64,000 nt of DNA, taken from the NCBI GenBank assembly GCA_023146255.1, contig JAGLCJ010000014.1, positions 1 through 64,000 of the forward strand, read 5' to 3'. The notes beneath the pieces were generated by a model, which saw nothing but the letters and a program-made list of their open reading frames with translations, searched no databases and had not been told where the DNA came from. Below are positions 43,436-52,171 of this stretch, in pieces (within the stretch, counting starts at the first letter, position 1; every line of letters begins with the position of its first letter). A program made the position numbers and the translations under genes. The DNA comes from Alcanivoracaceae bacterium. GTDB taxonomy: Bacteria; Pseudomonadota; Gammaproteobacteria; Pseudomonadales; Alcanivoracaceae.

Positions 43436-44116
43436 ATGTCACTCGGCAGCTCCATTGCCGGCCTGTTCGGCCGCTCCCCCATCACCCCCCTGCAGAAACA
43501 CTACGAAACCGTGCATGCCTGCACCGAGGCGCTGGTACCGTTCTTCGAGGCGGTCATTGCCGAAGACTGGGAGCGGGCCCGGGAGTGCCAGAAGGCCGTG
43601 GCCGAGCTGGAGAATCAGGCCGACACCCTGAAACGGGAGTTCCGCAAGAACCTGCCCAACAGCCTGTTTCTGCCGATGCCACGCACCGACCTGCTCGACA
43701 TGGTCGGCATGCAGGACCGGGTTGCCAACAAGGCCAAGGATATCGCCGGCCTCATGCTCGGCCGGCAGATGCGCATTCCGGCACCGGTGGCCGAGGACAT
43801 GCTGGCCTTTGTCCGCCGCGCCATCGATGCCTCGGCCCAGACCATGACCGCCATCAACGAGCTCGACGAGCTGATCGAAACCGGCTTCGGCGGCCAGGTG
43901 GTCAAGCTGATCGAACGCATGCTGGAAGAGCTGGACCGCATTGAAGGCGACACCGACGAGCAGCAGATCCGTATCCGCGCCACCCTGTTCAGCCAGGAAA
44001 AGGACTGGCCACCAGTGGACATGATCTTCCTCTACCAGATCGTCGACTGGGTCGGTGACCTCGCCGACCGCGCCCAGAAGGTCGGCGGCTTCCTGCAAAT
44101 GCTGGTCGCACGGTAA
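43436..44116 (+). CDS. DUF47/TIGR00153 PhoU-like protein
   Basis: 226 residues, entirely helical, with PhoU-like repeats (EALVPFFEAVIAEDWERARECQKAV, MQDRVANKAKDIAGLMLGR, ELDELIETGFGG). This family sits immediately upstream of Pit transporters and controls them. The pit gene begins 12 bases after its stop. Divergent from the GspE-like gene. Confidence 0.9.
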   Translation: MSLGSSIAGLFGRSPITPLQKHYETVHACTEALVPFFEAVIAEDWERARECQKAVAELENQADTLKREFRKNLPNSLFLPMPRTDLLDMVGMQDRVANKAKDIAGLMLGRQMRIPAPVAEDMLAFVRRAIDASAQTMTAINELDELIETGFGGQVVKLIERMLEELDRIEGDTDEQQIRIRATLFSQEKDWPPVDMIFLYQIVDWVGDLADRAQKVGGFLQMLVAR

Positions 44117-44128
44117 GGGGGCGGAACG

Positions 44129-45397
44129 ATGGAATGGCTTGTTGAGCACAGCACCACCGTTTTGATTCTGGCCGGCCTGTTCGGCTTCTTTATGGCCTGG
44201 GGTGTCGGCGCCAACGACGTTGCCAACGCCATGGGTACTTCGGTGGGCGCCAAGGCGCTGACCGTGAAGCAGGCGGTACTGATCGCCATCGTCTTCGAAT
44301 TTGCCGGCGCCTATCTGGCCGGCGGCGAGGTCACCGAGACCATCCGCAGCGGCATTGTCAGCAGCGATGCGATCAAGGACAGCCCGCATCTGCTGATTTA
44401 CGGGATGATGGCGTCACTACTGGCCGCCGGCATCTGGCTGGCGGTGGCGTCTGCCTACGGCTGGCCGGTGTCCACCACCCACTCGATTGTCGGCGCCATT
44501 GTCGGCTTCGCCGCCGTCGGTATTGGCATGGACGCGGTGAAGTGGGACAAGATGGGCAATATCGTGCTGTCCTGGGTTACCTCGCCGCTATTGGCCGGCT
44601 TTATTGCCTTTGCGCTGGTGAAAAGCGTGCAGAAACTGATTCTCGATACCGAGGATCCGTTTGCCCGGGCCAAGCGCTACGTCCCCTTCTACATGTTCCT
44701 GACTGGCTTTATGGTTGCCATGGTCACCATGACCAAGGGTCTGAAGCATGTCGGCCTGAAGCTGAGCGGTTTTGAATCGGTCGGCTATTCGCTGCTGACC
44801 GGCCTGATTGTCGCCCTGATCGGTGCCGCCCTGCTGACCCGGGTAAAGGAAATACCGGAAGAAAACCGCAACTTCCGCTTCACCTCGGTGGAACGGGTAT
44901 TTGCCATCCTGATGATCTTTACCGCCTGCGCCATGGCCTTTGCCCATGGCTCCAATGATGTTGCCAACGCCGTGGGCCCGCTGGCAGCGATTCACAGCGT
45001 GCTGATGTCCGGCGGCGAGATCGGCGCCAAATCGGCGCTGCCGCACTGGATCCTACTGATCGGCGCGGTCGGCATTGTCTTTGGTCTGGCGTTGCTCGGC
45101 ACCCGGGTGATGATGACCGTCGGCAAGAAGATCACTGAGCTGACGCCGAGCCGCGGCTTTGCCGCCGAGCTGGCCGCCGCGTCCACGGTGGTGCTGGCTT
45201 CGGGCATCGGCGTACCGATTTCCACCACCCATACTCTGGTTGGTGCAGTGCTCGGTGTCGGCATGGCTCGTGGTATCAGCGCGCTGAACCTGCGCGTCAT
45301 CAGCACCATTTTCACCTCCTGGGTGGTCACCCTGCCGGCCGGTGCACTGCTGTCGATTCTGTTCTTCTATTTCTTCAAGGGACTGTTCGGCGGCTGA
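44129..45397 (+). CDS. Inorganic phosphate transporter, Pit family
   Basis: 422 residues with about 10-11 membrane helices. The duplicated Pit signature is clear: GANDVANAMGTSVGAKALT near residue 28 and HGSNDVANAVGPLAA near residue 273, plus the PVSTTHSIVG/PISTTHTLVG pair. It is a low-affinity phosphate (or metal phosphate) symporter, controlled by the PhoU-like protein encoded just before it. A GGGGGCGGA ribosome site precedes the ATG. Confidence 0.93.
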   Translation: MEWLVEHSTTVLILAGLFGFFMAWGVGANDVANAMGTSVGAKALTVKQAVLIAIVFEFAGAYLAGGEVTETIRSGIVSSDAIKDSPHLLIYGMMASLLAAGIWLAVASAYGWPVSTTHSIVGAIVGFAAVGIGMDAVKWDKMGNIVLSWVTSPLLAGFIAFALVKSVQKLILDTEDPFARAKRYVPFYMFLTGFMVAMVTMTKGLKHVGLKLSGFESVGYSLLTGLIVALIGAALLTRVKEIPEENRNFRFTSVERVFAILMIFTACAMAFAHGSNDVANAVGPLAAIHSVLMSGGEIGAKSALPHWILLIGAVGIVFGLALLGTRVMMTVGKKITELTPSRGFAAELAAASTVVLASGIGVPISTTHTLVGAVLGVGMARGISALNLRVISTIFTSWVVTLPAGALLSILFFYFFKGLFGG

Positions 45398-45411
45398 CGC
45401 CACTTGCTCCC

Positions 45412-45466
45412 GCAGGAGCCGTCGACCGACGGCGAAAGCCTTTCGCGGCTGATCAGCCGCTCCTAC
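45412..45466. repeat. REP-like inverted pair
   Basis: A first unit with a changed head (GCAGGAGC) plus CCGTCGACCGACGG and GCGAA, then an inverted unit CGCGGCTGATCAGCCG ending CTCCTAC. It starts 15 bases after the phosphate transporter stop and could form its transcript end. Confidence 0.8.
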
Positions 45467-45531
45467 GGTGAGTGTCTCGATTTTTCAGGGGCATCTGGCT
45501 CTGCAGCGTCAGGACGCGCTAGACTGACGCC

Positions 45532-46053
45532 ATGAACCAGCCGATGCCCTCGGCGGCCAGTGCCGCCACACCGCAATCCACGCTGGCTGCCATCCTCGAC
45601 AGCCAACGCCCTGCTTCGCTGCTCGTCATCAGCCTGAACCCGATCCCGCAACTGGAAGACTGGTGTCAGCATCACGGTGCTACGCTGCACAGTATTTCCG
45701 AAAGTGATCCGGAATCCCGGTTACACGGTCTGCCGCGAGTGGATATGGCCATTGTTGCCGATCAGCTGGAGTACATGACTCGCGAGGCCGGCGCCCGACT
45801 GATTGGCCTGCTGCGCAATCTCTACACCGAACGCGTGGTGGTCCTGTATCAGGAAAAACTGGCACCGGAACGGCTGCGCTGGTCACGCAATGCTTTCCTC
45901 GCCATGGGTCTGCGTCGCGAAGCCGTATTCCGTCAACAGGAGCGGGAAATGGCGCTGTACAGCTATGAACTGGCCCGCTACAACTTCACCCGCGCCTGGA
46001 ACAACTCACGGTTCTGGGCCAACCCGGAGAACTGGGGCAAGTACTGGTGGTAG
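45532..46053 (+). CDS. Conserved hypothetical protein (possibly DUF6231)
   Basis: 173 residues, soluble. After a low-complexity start the middle holds a Rossmann-like stretch (PRVDMAIVADQLEYMTREAGARLIGLLRNLYTERVVVLYQEK). The C-terminus is aromatic and basic (YNFTRAWNNSRFWANPENWGKYWW). I associate this ending with the DUF6231 family of Pseudomonadales, from memory and without certainty. No function is known. Confidence 0.6.
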   Translation: MNQPMPSAASAATPQSTLAAILDSQRPASLLVISLNPIPQLEDWCQHHGATLHSISESDPESRLHGLPRVDMAIVADQLEYMTREAGARLIGLLRNLYTERVVVLYQEKLAPERLRWSRNAFLAMGLRREAVFRQQEREMALYSYELARYNFTRAWNNSRFWANPENWGKYWW

Positions 46054-46087
46054 ACTGCGCCGTCTTTTCTCTATGCGCCTTTAGATC

Positions 46088-46777
46088 ATGATTTCTGAAC
46101 GTTTGCAGGAAGCCTTGCGTTTCTGGTGGCGGCATCTGCCGGCTATTGCCCTGGTGGTTATTCCGTTCTCGCTGCTGAACAGCGCTGCCGTGCTGGCGTT
46201 TGGGCCACCACTTACCATGGTCGAAGGTCAGGCCACGGATATTAATGGCCTAACTCTCGGACTGATTTTTGTGCTGCGCACGCTGGCAGAAGCCGCCCTG
46301 ATTGCCCAGCTGGCGGCGATTGTCGGCGGTCAGGCGCGCGGACTCGGTGACTGCACATTAATCGCCTTGCGCGTCGCCCCTGCCATGCTGCTGTGTAATC
46401 TGGTGGTGGTGAGTGCCGTATCGGCGGCGTTCATGCTGCTGATCCTGCCGGCCATATGGCTTTACATCCGGCTGTCTCTGGCAACGTTCTCGGTGGTACT
46501 GGAGAACATCAGTGCCGGTGCAGCGCTGCGGCTTAGCCTGATACGCACCCAGGCGGTGCAGTGGCAACTACTGGGTGTATGGCTGCTGCTCGGCGCCGCG
46601 GTCCTGACCACCAGCCTGCTGATGACGGCACTGCTTCAGTCGGTGGCTGGCAGCCACGCGGGCATAGGTGTGTTGATGGAAATAATCACTGCGCTGGGCG
46701 TTGCGCTGCTGCAGGTGCTTTTGTTTCGCTACTACGGTCTGGCCAGAGACAAGGAAGAGCAGATCACGGATCTGTGA
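46088..46777 (+). CDS. Multi-pass membrane protein (YciC/UPF0259-like)
   Basis: 229 residues with about six membrane helices. The opening ERLQEALRFWWRHLPAIALVVIPFSLL, followed by paired helices and the IWLYIRLSLATFSVVLENISAGAALRLSLIRT stretch, resembles YciC-type proteins. The C-terminus LARDKEEQITDL is cytoplasmic and charged. Function unknown. It lies 34 bases after the preceding gene and may be cotranscribed. Confidence 0.65.
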   Translation: MISERLQEALRFWWRHLPAIALVVIPFSLLNSAAVLAFGPPLTMVEGQATDINGLTLGLIFVLRTLAEAALIAQLAAIVGGQARGLGDCTLIALRVAPAMLLCNLVVVSAVSAAFMLLILPAIWLYIRLSLATFSVVLENISAGAALRLSLIRTQAVQWQLLGVWLLLGAAVLTTSLLMTALLQSVAGSHAGIGVLMEIITALGVALLQVLLFRYYGLARDKEEQITDL

Positions 46778-46887
46778 TCTGCTTGGCACCATCGCCCGCA
46801 CGCTATCCTGTCAACCGGAACCAAACTGGCACCATAATGTCGCACGCGTAGTGTCGCATTACTGTAATGCTTCCTGAGGAGATCTAT

Positions 46888-47475
46888 ATGAAACGTCATA
46901 CCCTGTGGCTCGCCCTGCCGCTGGCTGCCGCCATCAGCACCGGCGCCATGGCTCAGACCCAGACCAGTCAGGTGCGGGACAATAACTTCAACTATGATTT
47001 TGCCCAGTTTGGTCTGGAGTTTCAGGATCTGGACGGTTTAGACCGGGATGCACTTTACGGCCGGGTTTCCGTGGCGCTGGACGAGCACCTGTTCCTGCGC
47101 GGCAACGTCAGCCTTTACGACGGCGATGGTGACTACGACGGCATCGGCCTGAGCGGTGGCCTCGGTTTCCACACCCCGCTGCAGCAAGGCCTGGATCTGG
47201 TGATCACCGGCGATGTACTGCATGACCGGATCGAGCAGGGCAATACCAAGGACAATGAAACCGGCATGCGCCTTGCCGGCGGCGTCCGCCACGCCACCGC
47301 CCCGAATGTCGAACTGTCCGGCGGTGCCTTCCTACTGCGCTACGATGGTGACAATGAAATCGGTCTGTACGGCGAAGCCCTGTTCAAGGTTGCCGATCGC
47401 GTCAGTCTTGGTGCTGACATTCAGTTCAGCGGCGACTACGACGTACTTGGCCTGTTCGCCCGGGTCAGTTTCTGA
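46888..47475 (+). CDS. Predicted outer-membrane beta-barrel protein
   Basis: 195 residues from the ATG at 46888 (GAGGAG upstream; a frame from 46867 is longer). Signal peptide with cleavage after GAMA. About eight amphipathic strands follow (YGRVSVALDEHLFLRGNVSLY, GIGLSGGLGF, GLYGEALFKV, SLGADIQFSG), and the protein ends LFARVSF with the terminal Phe of Bam substrates. Asp/Gly-rich turns (DGDGDYDG) could bind calcium. An eight-stranded OmpA/OmpX-size barrel of unknown role. Confidence 0.7.
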   Translation: MKRHTLWLALPLAAAISTGAMAQTQTSQVRDNNFNYDFAQFGLEFQDLDGLDRDALYGRVSVALDEHLFLRGNVSLYDGDGDYDGIGLSGGLGFHTPLQQGLDLVITGDVLHDRIEQGNTKDNETGMRLAGGVRHATAPNVELSGGAFLLRYDGDNEIGLYGEALFKVADRVSLGADIQFSGDYDVLGLFARVSF

Positions 47476-47484
47476 TCTATTTCC

Positions 47485-47506
47485 GGGAGCAGCGCAAGCT
47501 GCTCCC
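47485..47506 (+). terminator. Hairpin downstream of the barrel protein gene
   Basis: GGGAGCAGC-gcaa-GCTGCTCCC is a 9-bp perfect stem with a GNRA-type tetraloop, 10 bases after the stop. No T-run follows, so termination may need Rho, or the hairpin may protect the 3' end. Confidence 0.6.
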
Positions 47507-47526
47507 TGACCGTCCAACAGACTTGC

Positions 47527-48549
47527 TCAGTGCAATGCCGAGCGACTTGCACTTAACCCGGCATGCAACTGCTGCAGCAGCAGAATATCCGGCTCTGCCG
47601 CAAAAGCGGGCTCTGGCAAGCTTGACTGCACGCCCTTTTCTGACAGCCACTCGCGTAACGACGAGGACGGCGCCAGCCACGGTGTCAGGGCCTGCTGCAG
47701 GCCTTCCATAGCAATGCTCCGCGAGCGTGCGGAGAAATATTCACCAGCCACCGAATCCCTGTCCTGCAGACCAACCACGCGAATCATTCGCTCAGTGGTA
47801 CGACGCAATGCATCAACCGGACAGTGCGCACCGATTACCGGCAGATTAGCCGGCTCCGCTGTCAGTGCCCGCAGATCCTCCACCAGCAAGGCAGTCGCCA
47901 GAGACAGGTACTGGCGGCGGCGATTTTCCGGCTGCTCCGGCAAGCTGAGTTCACTATCCGCAGGCACCTCGGTTATCTCGGTCAGCGCCGCGACGCCACG
48001 GGGCGCGGCCGGCTCACCCTCAAGCAGGAATGCCACCACCTGAAAACCCAGACTGGCTTCTTCCTGTGCCGTGACGCCCTGCTGGGCAAGCAGTGACTCA
48101 CGACTCAGCGGCAGACTGACGTCATTGACGATGCCACTGTCCGGCCAATCCGCCAGACCGTCGATATAGCCAGGCAGGATCGGAAACGGATCGACCCGCT
48201 GCAACGCTGTCGCCATCGGCGCTGACTCAGCGGCACGACAAGCCAGGACTACCACCGCCTCATTGAAACTGCGATACAGCTGAGCCCAACCCTCCCGGGC
48301 CGTCGCCAGTCGCTCATCGACCGGATCGCTGAGCAAGCCCTCCACGGCATCGGCAAACACCAGACTGCTGGCACTGAGGCGACGCAAACGCTCGGTCTGT
48401 TCCTGTTGCAGCAATGCCAAGACCTGCTGCTGCGCCTCGGAAGGCAGGCCGACGTCAGATGCAGACTCGACAACAGGGGACTGCGCCGGCTGTTCACAGC
48501 CGGGCAGTATCGACAAGCAAGCCAGTGTAATCAGATACGCCCGCCTCAT
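47527..48549 (-). CDS. Imelysin-like lipoprotein with a degenerate active-site motif
   Basis: 340 residues from the ATG at 48549, overlapping the HAD gene stop by ATGA. The lipobox ILPGC places the lipidated Cys at residue 18. The sequence has the imelysin (M75) layout with helical repeats, but the GxHxxE metal motif reads GFQVVAFLLEG, so both His and Glu are replaced. Imelysin-like proteins work in periplasmic iron uptake; here a catalytic role is unlikely. No TonB receptor is adjacent. Confidence 0.65.
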   Translation of the reverse strand: MRRAYLITLACLSILPGCEQPAQSPVVESASDVGLPSEAQQQVLALLQQEQTERLRRLSASSLVFADAVEGLLSDPVDERLATAREGWAQLYRSFNEAVVVLACRAAESAPMATALQRVDPFPILPGYIDGLADWPDSGIVNDVSLPLSRESLLAQQGVTAQEEASLGFQVVAFLLEGEPAAPRGVAALTEITEVPADSELSLPEQPENRRRQYLSLATALLVEDLRALTAEPANLPVIGAHCPVDALRRTTERMIRVVGLQDRDSVAGEYFSARSRSIAMEGLQQALTPWLAPSSSLREWLSEKGVQSSLPEPAFAAEPDILLLQQLHAGLSASRSALH

Positions 48550-49211
48550 AGCTTGCCCCGCAGACTTATCAACGGCCAACCGGCTTCCTGCGCTTCGCGT
48601 AGCAGCACCGGATCCGGGTCCACCGCAACCGGATGGGTTACCTTGTGCAGCAACGGCAAGTCATTGTGGGAATCACTATAGAACCAGCTGTCGGTCAGGG
48701 AGTGATCCTTGTGCTGCTGCAGCCACTCATGCAAGCGTTGCACCTTGCCTTCGCGGTAACAGGGCACACCGTCTATTTCGCCGGTATAGCGCTCACCGAT
48801 CATTCCCGCCCGAGTGGCGAGCAGGTAATCGACACCCAGTGACTCGGCAATCGGTCCGGTAACAAAGTCATTGGTGGCAGTGATGATCATCAGGGTATGA
48901 CCCTGATCACGATGCTTCTGCAATAGCCTTGCTGCCGCTGGCAACAGAATCGGCCGAATCTTCTCCTCGAGAAATTCACTGCGCCAGTCAATCAGATTCG
49001 ACAGCGCATGCTCGGCCAGCGGGCTCAGGGCAAAGCGCAGGTAGGCATGGATATCAAGACGGCCATCCTTGTAGTCCTGATAGAACTGATCATTGGTGGC
49101 CTTGTAATGGACCGCATCAACCAGTCCACGCTCGACCAGAAAATCACCCCACAGATGATCGGAGTCGCCCGCGATCAACGTATTATCCAGATCAAAAATC
49201 GCCAGCGTCAT
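48546..49211 (-). CDS. HAD-IB family phosphatase (SerB-like)
   Basis: 221 residues from the ATG at 49211. HAD motif I is FDLDNTL (DxDxT-like, residues 6-12), motif II contains IITATND, and motif III/IV is SDSHNDLPLL. It has the SerB/HAD-IB cap. Substrate is unknown; phosphoserine or a phospholipid head group are options in the family. It lies divergent from rppH, the same position as the HAD gene of P. aeruginosa. Confidence 0.85.
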   Translation of the reverse strand: MTLAIFDLDNTLIAGDSDHLWGDFLVERGLVDAVHYKATNDQFYQDYKDGRLDIHAYLRFALSPLAEHALSNLIDWRSEFLEEKIRPILLPAAARLLQKHRDQGHTLMIITATNDFVTGPIAESLGVDYLLATRAGMIGERYTGEIDGVPCYREGKVQRLHEWLQQHKDHSLTDSWFYSDSHNDLPLLHKVTHPVAVDPDPVLLREAQEAGWPLISLRGKL

Positions 49212-49351
49212 CAGCACCTACCCCTTTTAACCCTGTCCCGCCGCTAGCATAGCAAAGGAATCCGTTGATTTGTCGCGACAATCAATCACTTCGCATTGCG
49301 ACGGCAGGCTCCCGCAAGGTTTAATTGCGGCATAGTGACAAGGCGGGTCAG

Positions 49352-49870
49352 ATGTCCGGCATTATTGATGAACAGGGTTATCGGCTGAATGTGGGCATCG
49401 TGCTGATGAGCCCGGACGGCAAGGTATTCTGGGGCCGCCGCGTCGGTAACCGGGACGCCTGGCAGTTCCCGCAGGGCGGCATGATGCCGGGCGAAACCCC
49501 GGAGCAGACCCTGTACCGGGAGCTGCAGGAAGAAGTCGGCCTGCAGCAGCAGGATGTGGAAATTGTCGCCTGCACCGAGGGCTGGCTGAGCTATCGGCTA
49601 CCGCGACGGTTCCTGCGCAACAAGCGCTACCCGTCGCAGCCGTCCTGCATCGGCCAGCGGCAGAAATGGTTTCTGCTCAAGCTGACCAGCGATGAGTCCG
49701 CTATTGACCTGGCCGCCAGCGAGACCCCGGAGTTCAACAGCTGGCGCTGGGTAAGCTACTGGTATCCGGTGCGCAAGGTGGTTCAGTTCAAACGCGGCGT
49801 CTATGTTCGCGCCCTGCGTGAACTGGCACCGGCCATGCGCCGCCTGCGGCGGGAGAACGAACGTGCTTGA
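49352..49870 (+). CDS. rppH: RNA pyrophosphohydrolase
   Basis: 172 residues from the ATG at 49352. The Nudix box GGMMPGETP...RELQEEVGL (42-64) is complete. The family-specific opening IIDEQGYRLNVGIVL and the QFPQGG and PSQPSCIGQRQKWFLL stretches match RppH. It removes pyrophosphate from 5' ends of mRNA and so triggers decay. Its stop lies inside the start of ptsP (8-base overlap). Confidence 0.95.
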   Translation: MSGIIDEQGYRLNVGIVLMSPDGKVFWGRRVGNRDAWQFPQGGMMPGETPEQTLYRELQEEVGLQQQDVEIVACTEGWLSYRLPRRFLRNKRYPSQPSCIGQRQKWFLLKLTSDESAIDLAASETPEFNSWRWVSYWYPVRKVVQFKRGVYVRALRELAPAMRRLRRENERA

Positions 49871-52136
49871 TACCCTGCGACGCATCGTTCAGGAGGTAAA
49901 TAGCGCCCCGGACCTGCGTTCCGCGCTGGACTTGATGGCGCGGCGGGTACGCGATGCCATGGGCACCGAGGTCTGCTCAATCTATTTGCTAAACCGTGAT
50001 CGCCAACGCTATGTGTTGATGGCTTCAGAGGGCCTGAAGCGGGAAGCCGTCGGCCGGGTCAGCCTCGGTGTGTCCGAAGGCCTGGTTGGTCAGGTTGGCC
50101 AGCGCGAAGAACCGCTCAATCTGGAAGATGCCTTCACCCACCCCAAATTCCTCTATCTGGCCGAGACCGGCGAAGATCCGTTTCACGCTTTTCTGGGCGT
50201 GCCGGTCATGCATCAGGGCGAGGTCCTTGGTGTGCTGGTGGTGCAGCAGCGCGATACCCGCCGCTTTGACCAGAGCGAGGAAGCGTTTCTGGTCACCATC
50301 TCCGCCCAGCTTTCTGCAGTGGTGGCCCATGCCCGCGCCACCGGCGACCTGACCACCCAAGACGGCAGTAACGGCGCACCGGAGCCGGCATTTTTTGATG
50401 GCTTGCCTGGCGCGCAGGGCGCCGCCATCGGTATCGCCGTAAGGTTGTACCCATCGGCGGACCTGTCCGCCGTACCGGATCGCGATGCCGAAGATGTGAA
50501 CGCCGAGATCGCCCTGCTCGATAGTGCTCTGGTCAAGGCTCGCCACGAAGTGCGGGCGCTGGCCGAACGCGCCAGCCGCAGCCTCGGCCGGGAAGAGCAG
50601 GCGCTGTTCGAGGTTTACCTGCGGATGCTCGACCGCCATGCCCTGCCCGGCGAAGTGGTGGAAAAAATTCGTGCCGGCCAATGGGCGCAGGGCGCGCTGC
50701 GCATGGTCATTGATGAGCATGTGCGCAATTTCGAACTGATGGATGACAGCTATCTGCGTGAACGCGCCGCGGATGTCCGGGATATCGGCCGTCGCTTGCT
50801 GGCTCATCTGCAAAGTGATCAACGCCGTGAAGTGGAATATCCGGCACAAACCGTGCTGCTCGGCGACGAAATCACTACCGCAATGCTGATGGAAGTGCCG
50901 CGGGAAAATATTGTCGGCATTGCCACCAGTCGTGGCTCGCGCAACTCGCATATGGCCATTGTGGCCCGGTCGATGGGCATCCCGACCGTGGTCGGCGCCG
51001 CCGGCCTGCCACTCAAGCAACTCGACGGCCGCGAAGTCATCGTTGATGGCTTCAAGGGCCGCCTGATTGCCAATGCCAACAGCGAGCTCAAGCATCAGTT
51101 CGAAGCCATTATCCGCGAAGAAGCGTCGCTGCTGGCCGGGCTGGAAAAACTGCGCGACCTGCCGGCAGAAACCGAAGACGGCAAGCGTATCGACATCATG
51201 GTCAACACCGGCCTGATGACCGATATCTCGCGCTCGCTGGAGCGGGGCGCTGAAGGGGTTGGCCTGTATCGCACTGAAATTCCGTTCATGGTCCGCGACC
51301 GCTTCCCCTCCGAAGATGAACAGAAAGTCATTTACCGCGAACAGCTTGAAGCCTTTGCTCCGCATCCGGTCACCATGCGCACGCTGGACGTTGGAGGCGA
51401 TAAGGAGCTGCCGTATTTCCCGATCGTCGAAGAGAACCCGTTCCTCGGCTGGCGCGGTATTCGTCTGACGCTGGATCACCCGGAAATTTTCATGGTGCAG
51501 ATTCGCGCCATGTTGAAAGCCAGTGAAGGCCTCGACAACCTGCGCATCATGTTGCCGATGGTCACGACGGTTTTTGAGGTGGAAGAAGCCCAGCATCTGA
51601 TTCACCGGGCCTGGCTGGAAGTGCGCGATGAAGGCTTTGATGTGGTGATGCCGCCGGTGGGCGTGATGATCGAAGTGCCAGCGGCGGTTTATCAGGCCCG
51701 CGCTCTGGCGCAGCGGGTCGATTTTCTTTCCATCGGCACCAACGACCTGACCCAGTACCTGCTGGCGGTGGACCGCAACAATCGTCAGGTGGCCAGCCTG
51801 TATAACTCCTGGCACCCGGCAGTGCTGCACGCCATCATGCATGTCATCGAGCATGCCCATGCCGAAGGCAAGCCGGTATCGGTATGTGGTGAAATGGCCG
51901 GCGATCCGGGCTCGGCACTGATGCTGATGGCCATGGGCGTCGACACCCTGAGCATGAACGCCTCGCATCTGCTGCGCGTCAAGGCAGCGATCCGGCGCAT
52001 GAAAATCACCACTGCGCGGAAACTGCTTTATGAACTGCTTGCCATGGACAATGGCGAGGTGATTGCTTCCTATATTAGCCTGCAACTGGACAAGGCCGGG
52101 CTCGGTGACCTGATCAGTCATCGTCGGGCGGGGTAG
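49863..52136 (+). CDS. ptsP: PTS-Ntr enzyme I (GAF-containing EI-Ntr)
   Basis: 757 residues from the GTG at 49863, which has GGGAG upstream and gives the usual length. An N-terminal GAF domain (about 10-160) is followed by the EI N-domain with the phosphorylated His363 (SRNSHMAIVARS), then the PEP-binding TIM barrel (TDISRSLERGAEGVGLYRTEIPFM, GTNDLTQYLL, CGEMAGDPGSALMLM). It passes phosphate from PEP to NPr and links nitrogen status to metabolism. It overlaps rppH. Confidence 0.97.
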   Translation: MLDTLRRIVQEVNSAPDLRSALDLMARRVRDAMGTEVCSIYLLNRDRQRYVLMASEGLKREAVGRVSLGVSEGLVGQVGQREEPLNLEDAFTHPKFLYLAETGEDPFHAFLGVPVMHQGEVLGVLVVQQRDTRRFDQSEEAFLVTISAQLSAVVAHARATGDLTTQDGSNGAPEPAFFDGLPGAQGAAIGIAVRLYPSADLSAVPDRDAEDVNAEIALLDSALVKARHEVRALAERASRSLGREEQALFEVYLRMLDRHALPGEVVEKIRAGQWAQGALRMVIDEHVRNFELMDDSYLRERAADVRDIGRRLLAHLQSDQRREVEYPAQTVLLGDEITTAMLMEVPRENIVGIATSRGSRNSHMAIVARSMGIPTVVGAAGLPLKQLDGREVIVDGFKGRLIANANSELKHQFEAIIREEASLLAGLEKLRDLPAETEDGKRIDIMVNTGLMTDISRSLERGAEGVGLYRTEIPFMVRDRFPSEDEQKVIYREQLEAFAPHPVTMRTLDVGGDKELPYFPIVEENPFLGWRGIRLTLDHPEIFMVQIRAMLKASEGLDNLRIMLPMVTTVFEVEEAQHLIHRAWLEVRDEGFDVVMPPVGVMIEVPAAVYQARALAQRVDFLSIGTNDLTQYLLAVDRNNRQVASLYNSWHPAVLHAIMHVIEHAHAEGKPVSVCGEMAGDPGSALMLMAMGVDTLSMNASHLLRVKAAIRRMKITTARKLLYELLAMDNGEVIASYISLQLDKAGLGDLISHRRAG

Positions 52137-52171
52137 TCTGGCCAACATACGGCAAGCGAAGGATTCGCGTT

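Noticed and set aside
50025..52148. A 707-codon open frame antisense to ptsP
   Set aside because: Shadow of the ptsP frame; no recognisable domain and no start signal.
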